A DNA stretch of 19,545 nucleotides from Clostridia bacterium (GTDB lineage Bacteria; Bacillota; Clostridia; Oscillospirales; Acutalibacteraceae): the NCBI GenBank assembly GCA_017501865.1, contig JAFVWD010000353.1, positions 1-19,545 on the forward strand, written 5' to 3'. Position numbers and translations under genes: made by a program. This document shows, piece by piece, positions 8,231 through 16,199 of the stretch (the first letter of the stretch is position 1; the number at the start of each line of letters is the position of its first letter). Under the pieces are notes generated by a model. The model was given only the letters and a program-made list of their open reading frames with translations, was not told the origin of the DNA and made no database searches.

Positions 8231-10633
8231 ATGGAAAGATATTTTGACAAATTTAAAATTAAGACTTCTGCAAAAGCAAATGAAAGTCATATTATTGTAA
8301 ACGGTAATACAAGAATTACGGTTATTACACCGTGTATGGTTCGTGTTGAAGAAACAAACGGCACTTTTTGTGATGAGCCGACACAGGCGGTATGGTTCAG
8401 AGATTTCGACAATCCGCGCTTCGAAACAAAAAAGGGCAACGGCTATGTAGAAATTAAAACAACAAAAGCAAATTTCCTTTATTCCTTTACAGAGAAAAAG
8501 ATGGTAAGAATCAAGCTCAGAGACGGCAGAGTGGTTACCGATTATTACAGCGGTAACTTAAAGGGTACTTGCAGAACACTCGACGTAACTGCAGGTATAA
8601 TAACACTCGGTAACGGCGTCTGCTCGAAGGACGGAGTTGCAGTTCTTGATGACAGTAAAACCCTGATTCTTACAGATGATGGCAAAATTTTACCGAGAAA
8701 GAGCAAGGGTCTTGATGAGTATTATTTTGCATATGGCTACGATTATATAGGTGCTACACGTGACTTGTACAGACTTACAGGCGAGACACCCCTCATTCCT
8801 CGTTATGCACTTTCTAACTGGTGGAGCCGTTATAAGGCATATACACAGCAAGAGTATTTAACTCTTATGGACAGATTTAAAGCAGAAGAAATCCCGATTA
8901 CGGTTGCGACTGTAGATATGGATTGGCACTGGGTAGATATAAGAGGAAAATTCGGTAAAGACGTAGTAAAACCGTCAACACACCTTAATTTCTTAGAGTA
9001 TATTTATGATGTATGGTCAGTGGGTTGGACAGGTTACAGCTTCAACACAGATTTATTCCCCGACCCTGAAGGCTTCCTTAAAAAGCTCAAGGATGATAAT
9101 TATAAGGTAACATTTAATCTTCACCCGTCACAAGGTGTCCGCTGGTATGAAGACTGCTATGAGGAAATGTGCGAAAAAATGGGACAGGATCCGTCTAAAA
9201 AAGAACCTGTTCAGTTTGATATTACAGATGAAAAATTTGTTGAGCAGTATTTTAAAGTGCTTCACCATCCGCTTGAAAAAATGGGTGTTGATTTCTGGTG
9301 GATTGACTGGCAACAGGGTACACGTACAAAAATCAAAGGTTTAGATCCGCTTTGGGCTCTTAACCACTAGCACTTCCTTGATAATGCGCGTGATAATCAG
9401 AGACCGCTTATTTTATCAAGATTTGCAGGTGCAGGCAGTCAGCGTTATCCGTTAGGCTTCAGCGGAGATACAACCCAAAAATGGAGCAGTCTTGATTTTC
9501 AGGTTTACTTCACTTCTACCGCAGCCAATGTAGGTTACCCGTGGTGGAGCCACGACATAGGAGGTCACTGTTGGGGTAAAAAGGATGACGAGCTTTACAT
9601 AAGATGGGTACAGTTCGGTATTTTCAGCCCGGTTATGCGCCTTCATTCTACAGCAAATGAATTTATGGGTAAGGAACCGTGGAAATATAGTGCGCCTATT
9701 CAGAAAATAGCAACAGAAAACCTTCGTTTAAGACATAAGCTTTTACCATATATTTACACAATGAACCGCAGAACACAAAAAGACGGCAGAGCAATTTGTG
9801 AGCCGATGTACTACAACTACCCGAAGGAGGAAAATGCATACAAAGCAAAAAATGAGTATTTCTTCGGAACAGAATTGATTGTTGCACCTATTACGGAGCA
9901 TACAAACAGTGAAATTGGTATGGCGGGTGCATCTGTATGGTTGCCTGAAGGAAGATATACCGATATTTTCAACGGCAGAATTTACAGCGGTAATTCAGTT
10001 GTAAAAATGTTCAGAGATATAAGCACCATTCCTGTTCTTGCAAAAGAGGGTGCAATTATTCCTATGAGCCGTAACGACAGAAAAAATGATATTTCAAATC
10101 CGAAGGATATGGAGCTTCTTATATTCAGAGGTAATAATGAATTCCGTCTTTATGAGGATGATAACGAAACAAATAATTATGAAAACGGTGTGTACTGTGA
10201 GACTCCGTTTACCGTAAAAGAGGATAACTCAACAGTAATGTTTACTATAGGTAAAGCAGAGGGTAATGTATCAGTAGTTCCTGAAAAGAGAAATTATCAC
10301 CTTAAATTCCGCGATATAGTTGAGGGCACAGTTAACATAACCGTAAACGGCGAAAAAGCATCGGCAGAAAAAATTAATAAAAACGGCTTTATTGAGCTCG
10401 TTATAAAAAATGTGAAGCCTGATGATGAAGTGAATGTAACTCTTTCTGTCTGCACATATCTTGCAAATAAAGAAAAGAGAGAAGAGCTTATAGATGTAAT
10501 TTCTAAATTCCAGATTAACAATGAAAATAAGAGATTGTTCAACGAGGTATTGACAAACGATACATTTATGAGTAAGATTCCGAAGAAATACAGAGAGCCG
10601 TTAACAGAAATAGCATCTCTTTACAGAGGCTGA
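8231..10633 (+). pseudogene. Glycoside hydrolase family 31 (alpha-glucosidase type) interrupted by in-frame TAG
   Basis: One continuous reading frame of 800 residues with a single TAG at 9368-9370 (codon 380). No frameshift is visible and there is no further stop until TGA at 10631. GH31 marks on both sides are intact: TVDMDWHWVD and the nucleophile Asp359 in WWIDWQQG before the TAG; RFAGAGSQRYP, the acid/base Asp413 in GFSGDT, WWSHDIGGH, FSPVMRLHS and GKEPW after it. The first part alone (379 residues) has only the nucleophile and any downstream restart has only the acid/base, so neither is active alone. Relatives, from memory, have LNHYHF, so the TAG stands where Tyr is expected and differs from TAC or TAT by one base. 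A recent nonsense mutation or sequencing error is most likely; suppression is possible. AAGGAG 5 bases before the ATG overlaps the end of the upstream gene. Confidence 0.88.
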
Positions 10634-10655
10634 GAGTGAGTGTGTTTACCTAAAA

Positions 10656-11369
10656 ATGTCTATTGAAAAAATAATTACTGAAAATGCACGACTTGTCGGA
10701 ATAGAAGTAAACGACAGTTTAATAGAAAAATTGAAGATATATTCAGAGCAATTAAAAGAGTGGAATGAAAAAATTAACCTTACAGCAATTACAGATGATG
10801 AAGGCATTGCAATAAAGCATTTTATAGACAGCTTAATGCTTTTAAAGTATGTGGAAATTCCTGAAAATTCAAGGTTAATAGATGTAGGGACGGGTGCAGG
10901 CTTTCCGGGTCTTGTAATTGCCGCAGCCAGAGAAGACGTTTTTGTTACACTTCTTGATTCAACAGGTAAAAAGCTGAAGGTTGTTCAGGATATTGCAGAA
11001 AAAATGGGGCTTAAAAATTACACAGTGCTCCATATGCGTGCGGAAGAAGCAGGGCAGAAAAATGAGTACAGAGAACAGTTCGATTTTGCTACAGCAAGAG
11101 CGGTTGCAGAGTTAAGAGTTCTTTCTGAATATTGTCTGCCGTTTGTAAAAAAGGATGGTTATTTTATTTCGATGAAGGGCGCGTTGGCAGATAAAGAAAT
11201 TGAAAATGCCGCAAATGCACTTAAGGTGCTTTCAGGTAAAATAGAAGAAAAATTCAACTTTGATTTGTGCTCCTCAGGCGAAAGAAATATAATTAAGATA
11301 AAAAAGATTTCGCAAACTTCGACAAAATATCCGAGAGTTTCAGCACAAATCTCTAAAAAACCGCTTTAA
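10656..11369 (+). CDS. rsmG: 16S rRNA (guanine-527-N7)-methyltransferase RsmG
   Basis: 237 residues, the usual RsmG/GidB length. It methylates N7 of G527 in 16S rRNA using S-adenosylmethionine. The N-terminal part has LKEWNEKINLTAI and KHFIDSLMLL, both family signatures. The Rossmann-like domain has LIDVGTGAGFPGLVIAAA (about residues 69-86) with the SAM-binding glycines, then VTLLDSTGKKLKVV and FATARAVAELRVL. The ribosome binding site is poor: GAGAGTGAG is about 15 bases before the ATG and no closer purine-rich site is seen, so translation may depend on coupling to the upstream GH31 gene, whose stop is 22 bases away. A terminator follows. Its neighbour noc matches the usual Bacillota order rsmG-noc. 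Confidence 0.95.
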   Translation: MSIEKIITENARLVGIEVNDSLIEKLKIYSEQLKEWNEKINLTAITDDEGIAIKHFIDSLMLLKYVEIPENSRLIDVGTGAGFPGLVIAAAREDVFVTLLDSTGKKLKVVQDIAEKMGLKNYTVLHMRAEEAGQKNEYREQFDFATARAVAELRVLSEYCLPFVKKDGYFISMKGALADKEIENAANALKVLSGKIEEKFNFDLCSSGERNIIKIKKISQTSTKYPRVSAQISKKPL

Positions 11370-11383
11370 ATTTAATAAAAATG

Positions 11384-11428
11384 AGCATTTTCTGTCGATT
11401 TATCCCGACCGAAAATGCTTTATTTTTT
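11384..11428 (+). terminator. Intrinsic terminator after rsmG
   Basis: Stem AGCATTTTC (11384-11392) and GAAAATGCT (11411-11419), extended inward past a 1x1 mismatch by GTCG (11394-11397) and CGAC (11406-11409). It is followed by TTATTTTTT. It lies 14 bases after the rsmG stop and closes the operon before noc. Confidence 0.85.
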
Positions 11429-11433
11429 GTGGT

Positions 11434-11459
11434 TTTCGTGTTATATTGTACTCACGAAA
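11434..11459 (+). promoter_or_regulatory. Candidate extended -10 promoter within an inverted repeat, upstream of noc
   Basis: TGTTATATT (11439-11447) fits an extended -10 (TGn then TATATT). It lies in the loop of a 7-bp inverted repeat, TTTCGTG (11434-11440) and CACGAAA (11453-11459). The -35 region is only T-rich. It lies about 75 bases before the noc ATG and just after the rsmG terminator, the right place for a separate noc promoter. The repeat could be an operator or a 5' leader hairpin. Confidence 0.35.
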
Positions 11460-11535
11460 GACAAGGCTTACAGTTAAAACAAAATTAAATTTTGCGATGT
11501 GGAAATTTCAAGAATTTTAAAAAGGCGGTAAAAAA

Positions 11536-12372
11536 ATGCTGAAAACATCAACTAAGGGAAAAGCCAATTGTCAGATTCAACTTATCCCACACGAAAACAT
11601 TCAACCGAATCCACATCAGCCGAGAATACGTTTTGACTATGCCGAGTTCGAAAACTTAGCAACGTCTATAAGGTCAAACGGAATATTGCAACCCATAAAT
11701 GTAAGACCGCTTGAAGATGGCAGATTTGAGCTTATTTCAGGAGAAAGACGACTCAGAGCCGCAAGAATAATTGGTGTTACAAAAATTCCTTGCATAGTAA
11801 TGAATGTTTCAGATGAACAATCTGCATTGTTTGCAATTATAGAAAATGTTCAAAGACAAAATCTTGATTTTTTCGAGGAAGCTATTGCAATTGAACGACT
11901 TATGACAGAGTATTGTCTTTCACAGGAAGAAATCGGCAGAAAATTAGGGAAGGCACAATCAACGCTTTCAAACAAATTAAGACTTTTAAGGCTACCCGAA
12001 GAAATGCGCGATAAAATAGTCGCTGCAAATTTGTCGGAAAGACACGCAAGAGCCTTGCTTACTTTGCCCGATAATTCCGCGCGACACAGGGCGCTGGATA
12101 TTATAATTGAAAGACACCTCACCGTAAGTGAGTCTGAACGACTTATAAATGATATTTTAAGACGAAGAAAATCTCCGCATAAACAGCCTATAAAGGTTTT
12201 TAAGGATATGAGAATTTTTATTAATACGTTAAATCACGCGGTAGACAGCATAAGACGCGCAGGTCTCGAGGCAGACACAGCAAAAAGTGAGACAGATGAA
12301 TATTTTGAATATGTTGTGAGAATATCTAAGCCGAGCGAAAGAACGGTTACAACACAGGTAGTAGATATTTAA
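11536..12372 (+). CDS. noc: ParB/Noc-family nucleoid occlusion or partition protein
   Basis: 278 residues. The N-terminal ParB domain has IQPNPHQPRIRF, SIRSNGILQPINVRP, the CTP-binding motif GERRLRAA (residues 69-76) and ENVQRQNLDFFEEA (from 103). The helix-turn-helix is at about 128-155 (LSQEEIGRKLGKAQSTLSNK), followed by LSERHARALL. The C-terminal dimerisation part (KDMRIFINTLNHAVDSI) resembles Noc more than Spo0J, and the position after rsmG is that of noc, with no parA nearby. The short N-terminus (MLKTSTKGKANCQ) lacks an obvious amphipathic membrane-binding helix like that of Bacillus Noc, so membrane-based nucleoid occlusion is not assured; it could be a second ParB. The ATG is fixed by an in-frame TAA at 11518 and an AAAGGCGGT ribosome binding site. 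Confidence 0.85.
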   Translation: MLKTSTKGKANCQIQLIPHENIQPNPHQPRIRFDYAEFENLATSIRSNGILQPINVRPLEDGRFELISGERRLRAARIIGVTKIPCIVMNVSDEQSALFAIIENVQRQNLDFFEEAIAIERLMTEYCLSQEEIGRKLGKAQSTLSNKLRLLRLPEEMRDKIVAANLSERHARALLTLPDNSARHRALDIIIERHLTVSESERLINDILRRRKSPHKQPIKVFKDMRIFINTLNHAVDSIRRAGLEADTAKSETDEYFEYVVRISKPSERTVTTQVVDI

Positions 12373-12384
12373 ATACGGTATATT

Positions 12385-12420
12385 CTCCGTAAAGGAGTTT
12401 ATATAGAGTGCTTTGCACTC
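12385..12420 (+). other. Two small hairpins after noc, unknown role
   Basis: CTCC-GTAAA-GGAG (12385-12397) and a perfect GAGTGC-TTT-GCACTC (12406-12420) follow the noc stop. Neither has a T-tract, so neither is a convincing terminator; they may shape the 3' end of the noc mRNA. Confidence 0.3.
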
Positions 12421-12459
12421 AAGCCATATCTTTCTCTTTCACACCCCACATCCACAGCG

Positions 12460-12489
12460 AAACACCACTCTCTCAGAGAGTGGTGTTTT
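12460..12489 (+). terminator. Strong hairpin terminator between convergent noc and mnmE
   Basis: A 13-bp perfect stem, AAACACCACTCTC (12460-12472) and GAGAGTGGTGTTT (12476-12488), with a TCA loop, then TTGC. The T-run is short (TTTT, partly in the stem). The stem is in the right place to stop noc transcripts and may also block minus-strand transcripts leaving mnmE, though there is no U-tract on that side. Confidence 0.7.
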
Positions 12490-12538
12490 GCATTATGAAT
12501 ATTATATTATAATAAAACTACGATAAAAATAATAAAAT

Positions 12539-13903
12539 TTATTTACCGACGCAGAAGTTTTTGAAGACTTCGTTAACTACAGTTTCTGTTGCCTTTTCTC
12601 CCGTAAGAACAGAAAGCTCTTCTATGGCGCAGTCTACAGAAACATTAACAGCATCTGTTGTTATACCGAGCTCTAATCCGGTTATAGCCTCTTGAAGATT
12701 TTCAACAGCACGGCTAACACAGACTCTTTGACGTTCCGTGGTAAGAAGAGGGGCTGCAGGGTTAAAGCTGTCCGTTCCGACAACTTTTTCTACAGTAGCC
12801 CTTAATGAGTCTATTCCCTCACCGTCTTTTGCTGAAATTTCAACAACATTTTCAGCAAATTCCTTTACTTCATCAAAAGAAAATGCTCTGCTTAAATCAC
12901 TTTTATTTATTATAACTATGCTTCTCTTTTCAGAACAAAGCCTTAAAAGCTCGCGGTCATCTTCAGAAATTTCTTCTCCGCCGTCAAGCACCATAAATAC
13001 AAGCCCGGCTCTTTTGAATCGCTCTTTCGCTCTTTCAACACCGATTTTTTCTATTTCGTCATCAGTTTCGGTGCGGATTCCTGCGGTGTCTGCAAGTCGG
13101 AGCGTTATGTTGCCTAAGCGAACTGTTTCTTCAAGAACATCACGCGTAGTACCGGCGACAGAGGTTACTATTGCTCTGTTTCTGCCTGACAGCGCATTCA
13201 GGAGAGTAGATTTACCGACATTGGGCCTGCCGACAATAGCGGTATCAATTCCTTCCAGAATTGCCTGACCGGCATCGAATCCATCTAAAAGCTTTTTAAG
13301 TCTTTTTAAAATTTCTGAAAAAGAGGTAAGCATTTCGTCATTGCTTATTTCGGGTATTTCTTCATCAGGATAATCTACCCAGGCAGCAAGAAATGCGGCA
13401 GTTCTTGCAAGAGAGTCACGACACTCTGTTATTTCTCTGCTTAAATTGCCGTCTAAAGCATTAAGTGTAGCGGCACGGGCATCCTCACCTGAAGCAGAAA
13501 TAAGTGACATAACTGCTTCTGCTTCAGACAAATCCATTTTACCGTTCAGAAAAGCTCTTTTTGTGTATTCGCCGGGTTCTGCAGGAACTGCACCTGCATT
13601 GAGTGTTGCTCTGAGTACGCGTGATAAAATGTAAAGTCCGCCGTGACAGCTGAACTCTACAACATTTTCACCTGTGTAGCTTTTAGGAGCTCTGAAAAGC
13701 AGAGCAACGGCTTCATCTATTATGTCATCACCATCATAAATATGGCCAAAAAGAGCGGTATAACCGTTTTTTTCTTCTAATTTTTTTCCTGAAACACCTT
13801 TAAAAACTTTATCGGCAATTTCAATGGCATTTTCACCCGAAAGACGGACAATACCTATTCCTGCCGCAGTTTGCGGTGTTACTATAGCAGATATAGTTGA
13901 CAA
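12539..13903 (-). CDS. mnmE: tRNA uridine-5-carboxymethylaminomethyl modification GTPase MnmE
   Basis: 454 residues, normal length. With MnmG it makes the cmnm5 modification of U34 in tRNAs. The N-terminal tetrahydrofolate-binding domain has AAGIGIVRLSG and GEYTKRAFLNGKMDLSEAEA. The G domain, inserted in the helical domain, has GRPNVGKS (225-232), GTTRD (251-255), DTAG (272-275) and NKSD (333-336). The protein ends in FCVGK, keeping the catalytic C-terminal Cys451. The start codon is TTG at 13903, supported by GAGGTG (13909-13914) 5 bases upstream and by the family N-terminus; no ATG or GTG is better placed. It is the last gene of zapA-dut-mnmE, 19 bases after dut. Its usual partner mnmG is not in this window. 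Confidence 0.96.
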   Translation of the reverse strand: MSTISAIVTPQTAAGIGIVRLSGENAIEIADKVFKGVSGKKLEEKNGYTALFGHIYDGDDIIDEAVALLFRAPKSYTGENVVEFSCHGGLYILSRVLRATLNAGAVPAEPGEYTKRAFLNGKMDLSEAEAVMSLISASGEDARAATLNALDGNLSREITECRDSLARTAAFLAAWVDYPDEEIPEISNDEMLTSFSEILKRLKKLLDGFDAGQAILEGIDTAIVGRPNVGKSTLLNALSGRNRAIVTSVAGTTRDVLEETVRLGNITLRLADTAGIRTETDDEIEKIGVERAKERFKRAGLVFMVLDGGEEISEDDRELLRLCSEKRSIVIINKSDLSRAFSFDEVKEFAENVVEISAKDGEGIDSLRATVEKVVGTDSFNPAAPLLTTERQRVCVSRAVENLQEAITGLELGITTDAVNVSVDCAIEELSVLTGEKATETVVNEVFKNFCVGK

Positions 13904-13922
13904 AATTACACCTCGAATTTAA

Positions 13923-14366
13923 TCAGAATCTTTTAGTTGAACCAAAACCGCCGTCTCCGCGTTCGGTTTCATCTAACTCATTGACTTCAATAATTTCAGG
14001 AAGACTTACAGGCATTATAACCATCTGGGCAATTCGCTCATTTGGTTCAATGGTATAGTCCTCGTTTATCTGATTTATAACACCTACTTTAATTTCACCG
14101 CGATAGTCGCTGTCAATAACACCAACGGAATTAAGTAACCCTATACCGTGCTTTATGGCAAGTCCGCTACGAGGAAAAATAAAAGCTGCCTCAGAAGGGG
14201 TTTCCAAAGCAATGGCAATTCCTGTAGGAATAAGTGCGGTTTCACCGCTTTTTAAAGTTAATGGTTCATCTAAAACAGCATAAAGGTCCATACCTGCGCT
14301 GCCACTTGTAGCACGTGCGGGTATGGTTGCTTTTTCATTTAATTTTTTAATCTTTAATGTGCTCAT
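13923..14366 (-). CDS. dut: Deoxyuridine 5'-triphosphate nucleotidohydrolase (dUTPase)
   Basis: 147 residues, typical of trimeric dUTPase, which hydrolyses dUTP to dUMP and pyrophosphate. All five motifs are visible: I ATSGSAGMDLYA (19-30), II PRSGLA (65-70), III GVIDSDYRGEI (82-92) with the catalytic-side Asp and Tyr, IV RIAQMVI (111-117), and V RGDGGFGST (136-144), the flexible arm whose Phe stacks on uracil. It lies between zapA (29 bases upstream) and mnmE (19 bases downstream) on the minus strand. The ribosome binding site AGAGGT lies about 6 bases before the ATG. Confidence 0.95.
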   Translation of the reverse strand: MSTLKIKKLNEKATIPARATSGSAGMDLYAVLDEPLTLKSGETALIPTGIAIALETPSEAAFIFPRSGLAIKHGIGLLNSVGVIDSDYRGEIKVGVINQINEDYTIEPNERIAQMVIMPVSLPEIIEVNELDETERGDGGFGSTKRF

Positions 14367-14395
14367 AAAATTACCTCTGAATTAATAAATCTTTA

Positions 14396-14746
14396 TTACC
14401 AAAGAGCAGGGTTGTTGGCTTCATCTTCTTTTTTTGCGCCTTGCAATCTTTCAAGCTCGCGCTTATAAAAATCTGCTTCTTTTCTTGCAACAGCAACATC
14501 CTTAAGGCTTTCTTTAAGCTGAGCCTTGAGAGTGTCTGAAGAAGAGTCGCTTTTTTTAAGAGAATCTGCATAATCAAGAGCAACAATAACAGCTGCCTGA
14601 GTAGTTGAAAAGGTGCTGTTGTTAAGGAGCTTGTCTATTTTTATATCTACTTCACGTGCGAGTGCTGCCATATATTCAGGCGAATCGTCAGAAACAACTC
14701 TGAAAGTAGAACCTGCAATTTTTACTTTATGAGTGATTTTTTCCAT
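14396..14746 (-). CDS. zapA: Cell division protein ZapA
   Basis: 116 residues. The N-terminal ZapA head is typical: MEKITHKVKIAGSTFRVVSD, then SPEYMAALAREVDIKIDKLL, with AAVIVALDYADSL. The C-terminal half (about 62-105) is a Lys/Glu/Leu-rich helix expected to form the coiled coil of ZapA tetramers. It binds and bundles FtsZ at the division site. The consensus ribosome binding site AGGAGGT lies 7 bases before the ATG. It is the first gene of the zapA-dut-mnmE operon, with a good promoter about 110 bases upstream. Confidence 0.92.
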   Translation of the reverse strand: MEKITHKVKIAGSTFRVVSDDSPEYMAALAREVDIKIDKLLNNSTFSTTQAAVIVALDYADSLKKSDSSSDTLKAQLKESLKDVAVARKEADFYKRELERLQGAKKEDEANNPALW

Positions 14747-14853
14747 AAAATCTACCTCCTGTTTAAGCTATGGTGAAAGTAATTAACCATGTTTTTCAGA
14801 CGGATTTTCGTTCACTTTACGTTAAAATACCCGCTAATCCGACTCTGAGGTTA

Positions 14854-14882
14854 ATTATACAATGTTTTATTAATATAATCAA
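14854..14882 (-). promoter_or_regulatory. Promoter of the zapA-dut-mnmE operon
   Basis: On the minus strand TTGATT (14882-14877), a 17-base spacer and a consensus TATAAT (14859-14854). Transcription would begin near 14847, giving a leader of about 100 bases before zapA. The leader contains a 6-bp inverted repeat (14801-14806 with 14836-14841) with a long loop, too weak to call a riboswitch. Confidence 0.65.
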
Positions 14883-14917
14883 CTGAAAAAATTAAAACAA
14901 TCTATACAAATTATTTG

Positions 14918-14946
14918 TTGCTATTTTCATTTATTGTTGTTATAAT
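14918..14946 (+). promoter_or_regulatory. Promoter of the CPBP protease-tadA-luxS operon
   Basis: TTGCTA (14918-14923), a 17-base spacer and a consensus TATAAT (14941-14946), 44 bases before the ATG at 14991. A second TATAAT at 14963-14968 lacks a matching -35. With the minus-strand promoter at 14854-14882 this makes the 244-base gap a divergent regulatory region. Confidence 0.65.
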
Positions 14947-14990
14947 CAAGTGTATAAAAGATTATAATATTTAATTACGGGAGTGAAAAA

Positions 14991-16199
14991 ATGGATTATA
15001 ATCAGAACAATCAGTACGGCGCGTACCCACAGGGCTATATGCCGCCGCAGAACCAGGGTAATTATAACTCGTACAATCCTTACAGCGGTAACTATGACGG
15101 TAGCAGACAAAATATGAACGGCTATTACCAACCGCCTGTATATAATAATATGCCATACGGAAACGCACCTGTTTATCCGTACGGAATAAGAAATAATCAG
15201 CAGAATTATGAGATGGTTCAGCAAAGGTTTATAAGGCTTCGCGAACAAAAGCAGGAAATTAAAAAATATTCTTCTGCTATTGCAGGTGCAATGATTGCGT
15301 TTTTAGTAATAAGCAGTATATTCGGTATAGTTCTTGAGCTGCTTAATCTGACATCATTATATGAAAGTAATACAACATTTTCATCGTGTATAGGGGTGTT
15401 TTACTCATTTACATCAATAGGAATACCGTTTATGCTTGCTAAAAGAGTAATGGCAGGTGCAAAGGAAGATCATACGGTTTCTTATTATGCACCCAAATTT
15501 AACCTTAAAACAGTTTCGGTTATTTTAGCATCTGTTTTAGGTTGTCTTGCAGCAATGTGTTTCACAGGATTTATAACTTATTTTTTTGAAGAGATGGGCA
15601 TTACCTTCTCTTCAGGAAAAGAGCCTGAAATAAACAGTGTTTATGACATAATTGCTTTGTTTTTAGGCACAGCAATAGTTCCGCCTCTTGTGGAAGAATT
15701 TGCTATGAGAAATGTAGTTATGCAGCCGCTGAGAAAGTACGGTAATGCATTTGCTGTTATTATGTCTGCGGTTGTGTTCGGCGTGTTTCACGGAACTCCT
15801 TCGCAAATACCGTTTGCAATGCTCTGCGGTTTGTTTATAGGTTATGCAGTTATAGCAACCAACAGCATATGGTCAGGTGTTATAATTCACGCAATAGTAA
15901 ATGCGCTCTCCTGTGCATACTATACGTTCCTTTATTTCACAGACGAAGATACTGCGGATTCAATGTATGAGGCAGTTTGTATGGTTGTTGCGGCAGCAGG
16001 ACTTGTAGGGCTTATAGTGTATCTTATAAAATTCAGGGATGAAGTAAAAAGTATTTTAAGTGAAAACGGTTTAGCGGAATATACATTAAAAGAAAAGGTT
16101 ATAAAGTTTATATTTACACCGGCTATGATAATAGCAATTATTATATTTATGATTCAGGCAATTTCACTTATTTCATTCAATTCCGGAGTATACGCATGA
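14991..16199 (+). CDS. CPBP (Abi/CAAX-like) family intramembrane metalloprotease
   Basis: 402 residues. Residues 1 to about 73 form a low-complexity tail rich in Asn, Gln, Tyr, Pro and Gly, then a short charged linker (RFIRLREQKQEIKK). About eight hydrophobic segments follow. The CPBP motifs are present: EEFAMR (Glu235, Glu236, Arg240), FGVFH (Phe263, His267) and HAIVN (His300, Asn304), the ligands and catalytic residues of this glutamate/metal protease family. Members process prenylated proteins, bacteriocins or other membrane substrates; the target here is unknown. The tail may be a cytoplasmic interaction segment. The ribosome binding site GGGAGTG lies about 6 bases before the ATG. Its TGA overlaps the tadA ATG (ATGA). 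Confidence 0.88.
   Translation: MDYNQNNQYGAYPQGYMPPQNQGNYNSYNPYSGNYDGSRQNMNGYYQPPVYNNMPYGNAPVYPYGIRNNQQNYEMVQQRFIRLREQKQEIKKYSSAIAGAMIAFLVISSIFGIVLELLNLTSLYESNTTFSSCIGVFYSFTSIGIPFMLAKRVMAGAKEDHTVSYYAPKFNLKTVSVILASVLGCLAAMCFTGFITYFFEEMGITFSSGKEPEINSVYDIIALFLGTAIVPPLVEEFAMRNVVMQPLRKYGNAFAVIMSAVVFGVFHGTPSQIPFAMLCGLFIGYAVIATNSIWSGVIIHAIVNALSCAYYTFLYFTDEDTADSMYEAVCMVVAAAGLVGLIVYLIKFRDEVKSILSENGLAEYTLKEKVIKFIFTPAMIIAIIIFMIQAISLISFNSGVYA

Noticed and set aside
9368..9376. TAG followed by CAC TTC as a viral-type readthrough signal
   Set aside because: The known readthrough context is CAR YYA after the stop; CAC does not fit, and that signal is eukaryotic and viral.
9635..10633. Independent gene starting at the internal ATG in the second half of GH31
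   Set aside because: No ribosome binding site is evident there, it would begin in the middle of the catalytic barrel after the acid/base residue, and the frame is continuous with the upstream half.
11370..11535. parS or Noc-binding site in front of noc
   Set aside because: I found no match to the consensus parS palindrome or to the ATTTCCCGGGAAAT site in this gap.
12738..13268. 176-residue open frame on the plus strand opposite mnmE
   Set aside because: It is Ser/Thr-rich antisense of a conserved gene, with no start signal; a shadow frame.
14371..14586. Minus-strand 71-residue open frame overlapping zapA
   Set aside because: It lies in another frame of zapA's coiled-coil region, with no independent support.
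14747..14853. Possible riboswitch in the zapA leader
   Set aside because: Only a 6-bp stem with a 29-base loop is visible; no conserved riboswitch core is recognisable.
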